From contig JAUXJL010000144.1 in NCBI GenBank assembly GCA_030624805.1, positions 1 through 5,941 on the forward strand: a stretch of 5,941 bases of DNA, read 5' to 3'. Each line of letters starts with the position of its first letter. The stretch's first letter is position 1. A program made the translations under genes and the position numbers. The notes below the pieces were generated by a model that was not told the DNA's origin, searched no databases, and was given only the letters and a program-made list of their open reading frames with translations. This DNA is from Acidimicrobiia bacterium. Its GTDB lineage: Bacteria; Actinomycetota; Acidimicrobiia; Spongiisociales; SHLN01. Of the stretch, positions 5,277 through 5,941 are shown in pieces.

Positions 5277-5726
5277 ATGCATCTGGCCCAGCTCAACGTC
5301 GGCCGCCTGGTCGACGACCCCGACTCACCCACGGTCGCTGAGTTCATGAACGCGCTCCTCCCGATCAACCTGCTCGGTGAATTGAGTCCCGGTTTCGTGT
5401 GGCGGCTAAAAGACGAGGTCGGCCCGGGTGCGGTAGGTCAGCGATTCCCCGGCCATGAGGACGACGACCGCTTCATCGTGAATCTGACGGTATGGACCGA
5501 TGTCGAGTCGTTGCGGCATTTCACGACTCGTTCGGGTCATGCCATGTATCTTCGACGACGGCTCGAATGGTTCGAGAAGTCCGCTGAGCCGACGACGGTG
5601 TTGTGGTGGGTTGACGAAGGGCATGTGCCCGACCTCCATGAAGCCGCCGACCGGCTCGCTCACCTTCGCCGCCAAGGCGCAAATCCGCTCGCCTTCGACA
5701 CGAAGACGACGTTCCCTGCTCCCTAG
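5277..5726 (+). CDS. DUF3291 family protein
   Basis: This 149-residue soluble protein matches the DUF3291 family along its full length. It has an opening HLAQLNVGRL, NLLGELSPGFVWRL (31-44), DDRFIVNLTVWTDVESLRHF (63-82), RSGHAMYLRRRLEWFE (85-100), TVLWWVDEGHVPDLHEAADRL (107-127) and a C-terminal AFDTKTTFP. The family is predicted to adopt a dimeric alpha/beta-barrel fold like antibiotic biosynthesis monooxygenases, but to my knowledge no reaction is assigned. ATG 5277 is preceded by AGTAGG at a spacing of eight, a moderate ribosome binding site. It is divergent from the sigma factor operon and shares the intergenic inverted repeats, so co-regulation is possible but not shown. Its TAG stop overlaps the stop of the converging membrane gene. 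Confidence 0.93.
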   Translation: MHLAQLNVGRLVDDPDSPTVAEFMNALLPINLLGELSPGFVWRLKDEVGPGAVGQRFPGHEDDDRFIVNLTVWTDVESLRHFTTRSGHAMYLRRRLEWFEKSAEPTTVLWWVDEGHVPDLHEAADRLAHLRRQGANPLAFDTKTTFPAP

Positions 5727-5941
5727 TGATGCGTCGGAACGGGCACCGGGGCGAGAGCATCGCGAAGTGCCGACCCGATCACGGTCAGCCCCGCCACCGT
5801 CACCAACCACATCGGTGGAAACCAGAACATGGCCATCCCTGCCAGAGCGCTGGGAACCACCCCCACCGCGATGAGCGCATCGCCTCTGCGTGGTTGGCTG
5901 CCCCGTTGCCGGATGCCGATGATGATCAATGCCGAGAAAGC
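5723..5941 (-). CDS. Membrane protein, C-terminal part (runs off the window)
   Basis: The reading frame is open to the window edge, so the true start is outside; 72 C-terminal residues are seen. A TTG at 5929 could serve as a start, but it has no room for evidence of a ribosome binding site and lies in a hydrophobic run (AFSALIIIGI) that looks like the end of a membrane helix. A basic loop RQRGSQPRRGD follows, then two hydrophobic segments, ALIAVGVVPSALAGMAMFWF and PPMWLVTVAGLTVIGSAL, and a short tail ending in HH. The positive loop suggests it faces the cytoplasm. The family is not recognised. Its stop (CTA at 5723-5725) overlaps the stop of the DUF3291 gene. Confidence 0.68.
   Translation of the reverse strand, partial: AFSALIIIGIRQRGSQPRRGDALIAVGVVPSALAGMAMFWFPPMWLVTVAGLTVIGSALRDALAPVPVPTHH

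Overview
The window looks like a piece of chromosome from a high-GC actinobacterium. The evidence is strongly GC-biased codon choice, a DUF222/HNH protein of the 13E12-repeat type that is abundant in Actinobacteria, a lipoprotein with a Ser/Thr/Asp-rich linker, and an ECF sigma factor paired with a one-TM partner. An acidimicrobial or similar lineage is plausible, but this is inferred from protein style, not from a marker gene. No rRNA, tRNA, CRISPR array or insertion sequence was seen.

Left part (1-1609): a strong hairpin with a UUCG loop lies at 25-54. A leftward DUF222-HNH nuclease-like gene follows (134-1261). Its frame is intact from start to the HNH motif except for one in-frame TAA at 434-436, which removes the HNH domain. 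A 348-base stretch without a confident gene lies between it and the rightward pirin gene.

Middle (1610-3753): a rightward pirin-family gene (1610-2584) converges, with a 4-base gap, on a leftward META/HslJ-like lipoprotein (2589-3185). A 167-base divergent region with a perfect 7-bp inverted repeat separates the lipoprotein from a small rightward Cys-rich protein (3353-3622). That gene is followed by a perfect 12-bp hairpin (3684-3712) which can serve both flanking converging genes.

Right part (3754-5941): a leftward two-gene operon encodes an ECF sigma factor (4533-5084) and a membrane-anchored protein with an extracytoplasmic SnoaL/NTF2-like domain (3754-4536). They are translationally coupled through an ATGA overlap, and the second protein is the probable regulator of the sigma factor. 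Upstream, a 192-base divergent region carries three consecutive inverted repeats. It is followed by a rightward DUF3291 gene (5277-5726), whose stop codon overlaps that of a leftward membrane protein that runs off the window edge (5723-5941).

The genes do not form one recognisable pathway. The only clear functional unit is the sigma factor/membrane partner operon. I found no convincing new multi-gene system. The observations most worth following are the single nonsense codon in the HNH gene, the cluster of inverted repeats before the sigma factor, and the zinc-motif-less, NTF2-domain partner of that sigma factor.
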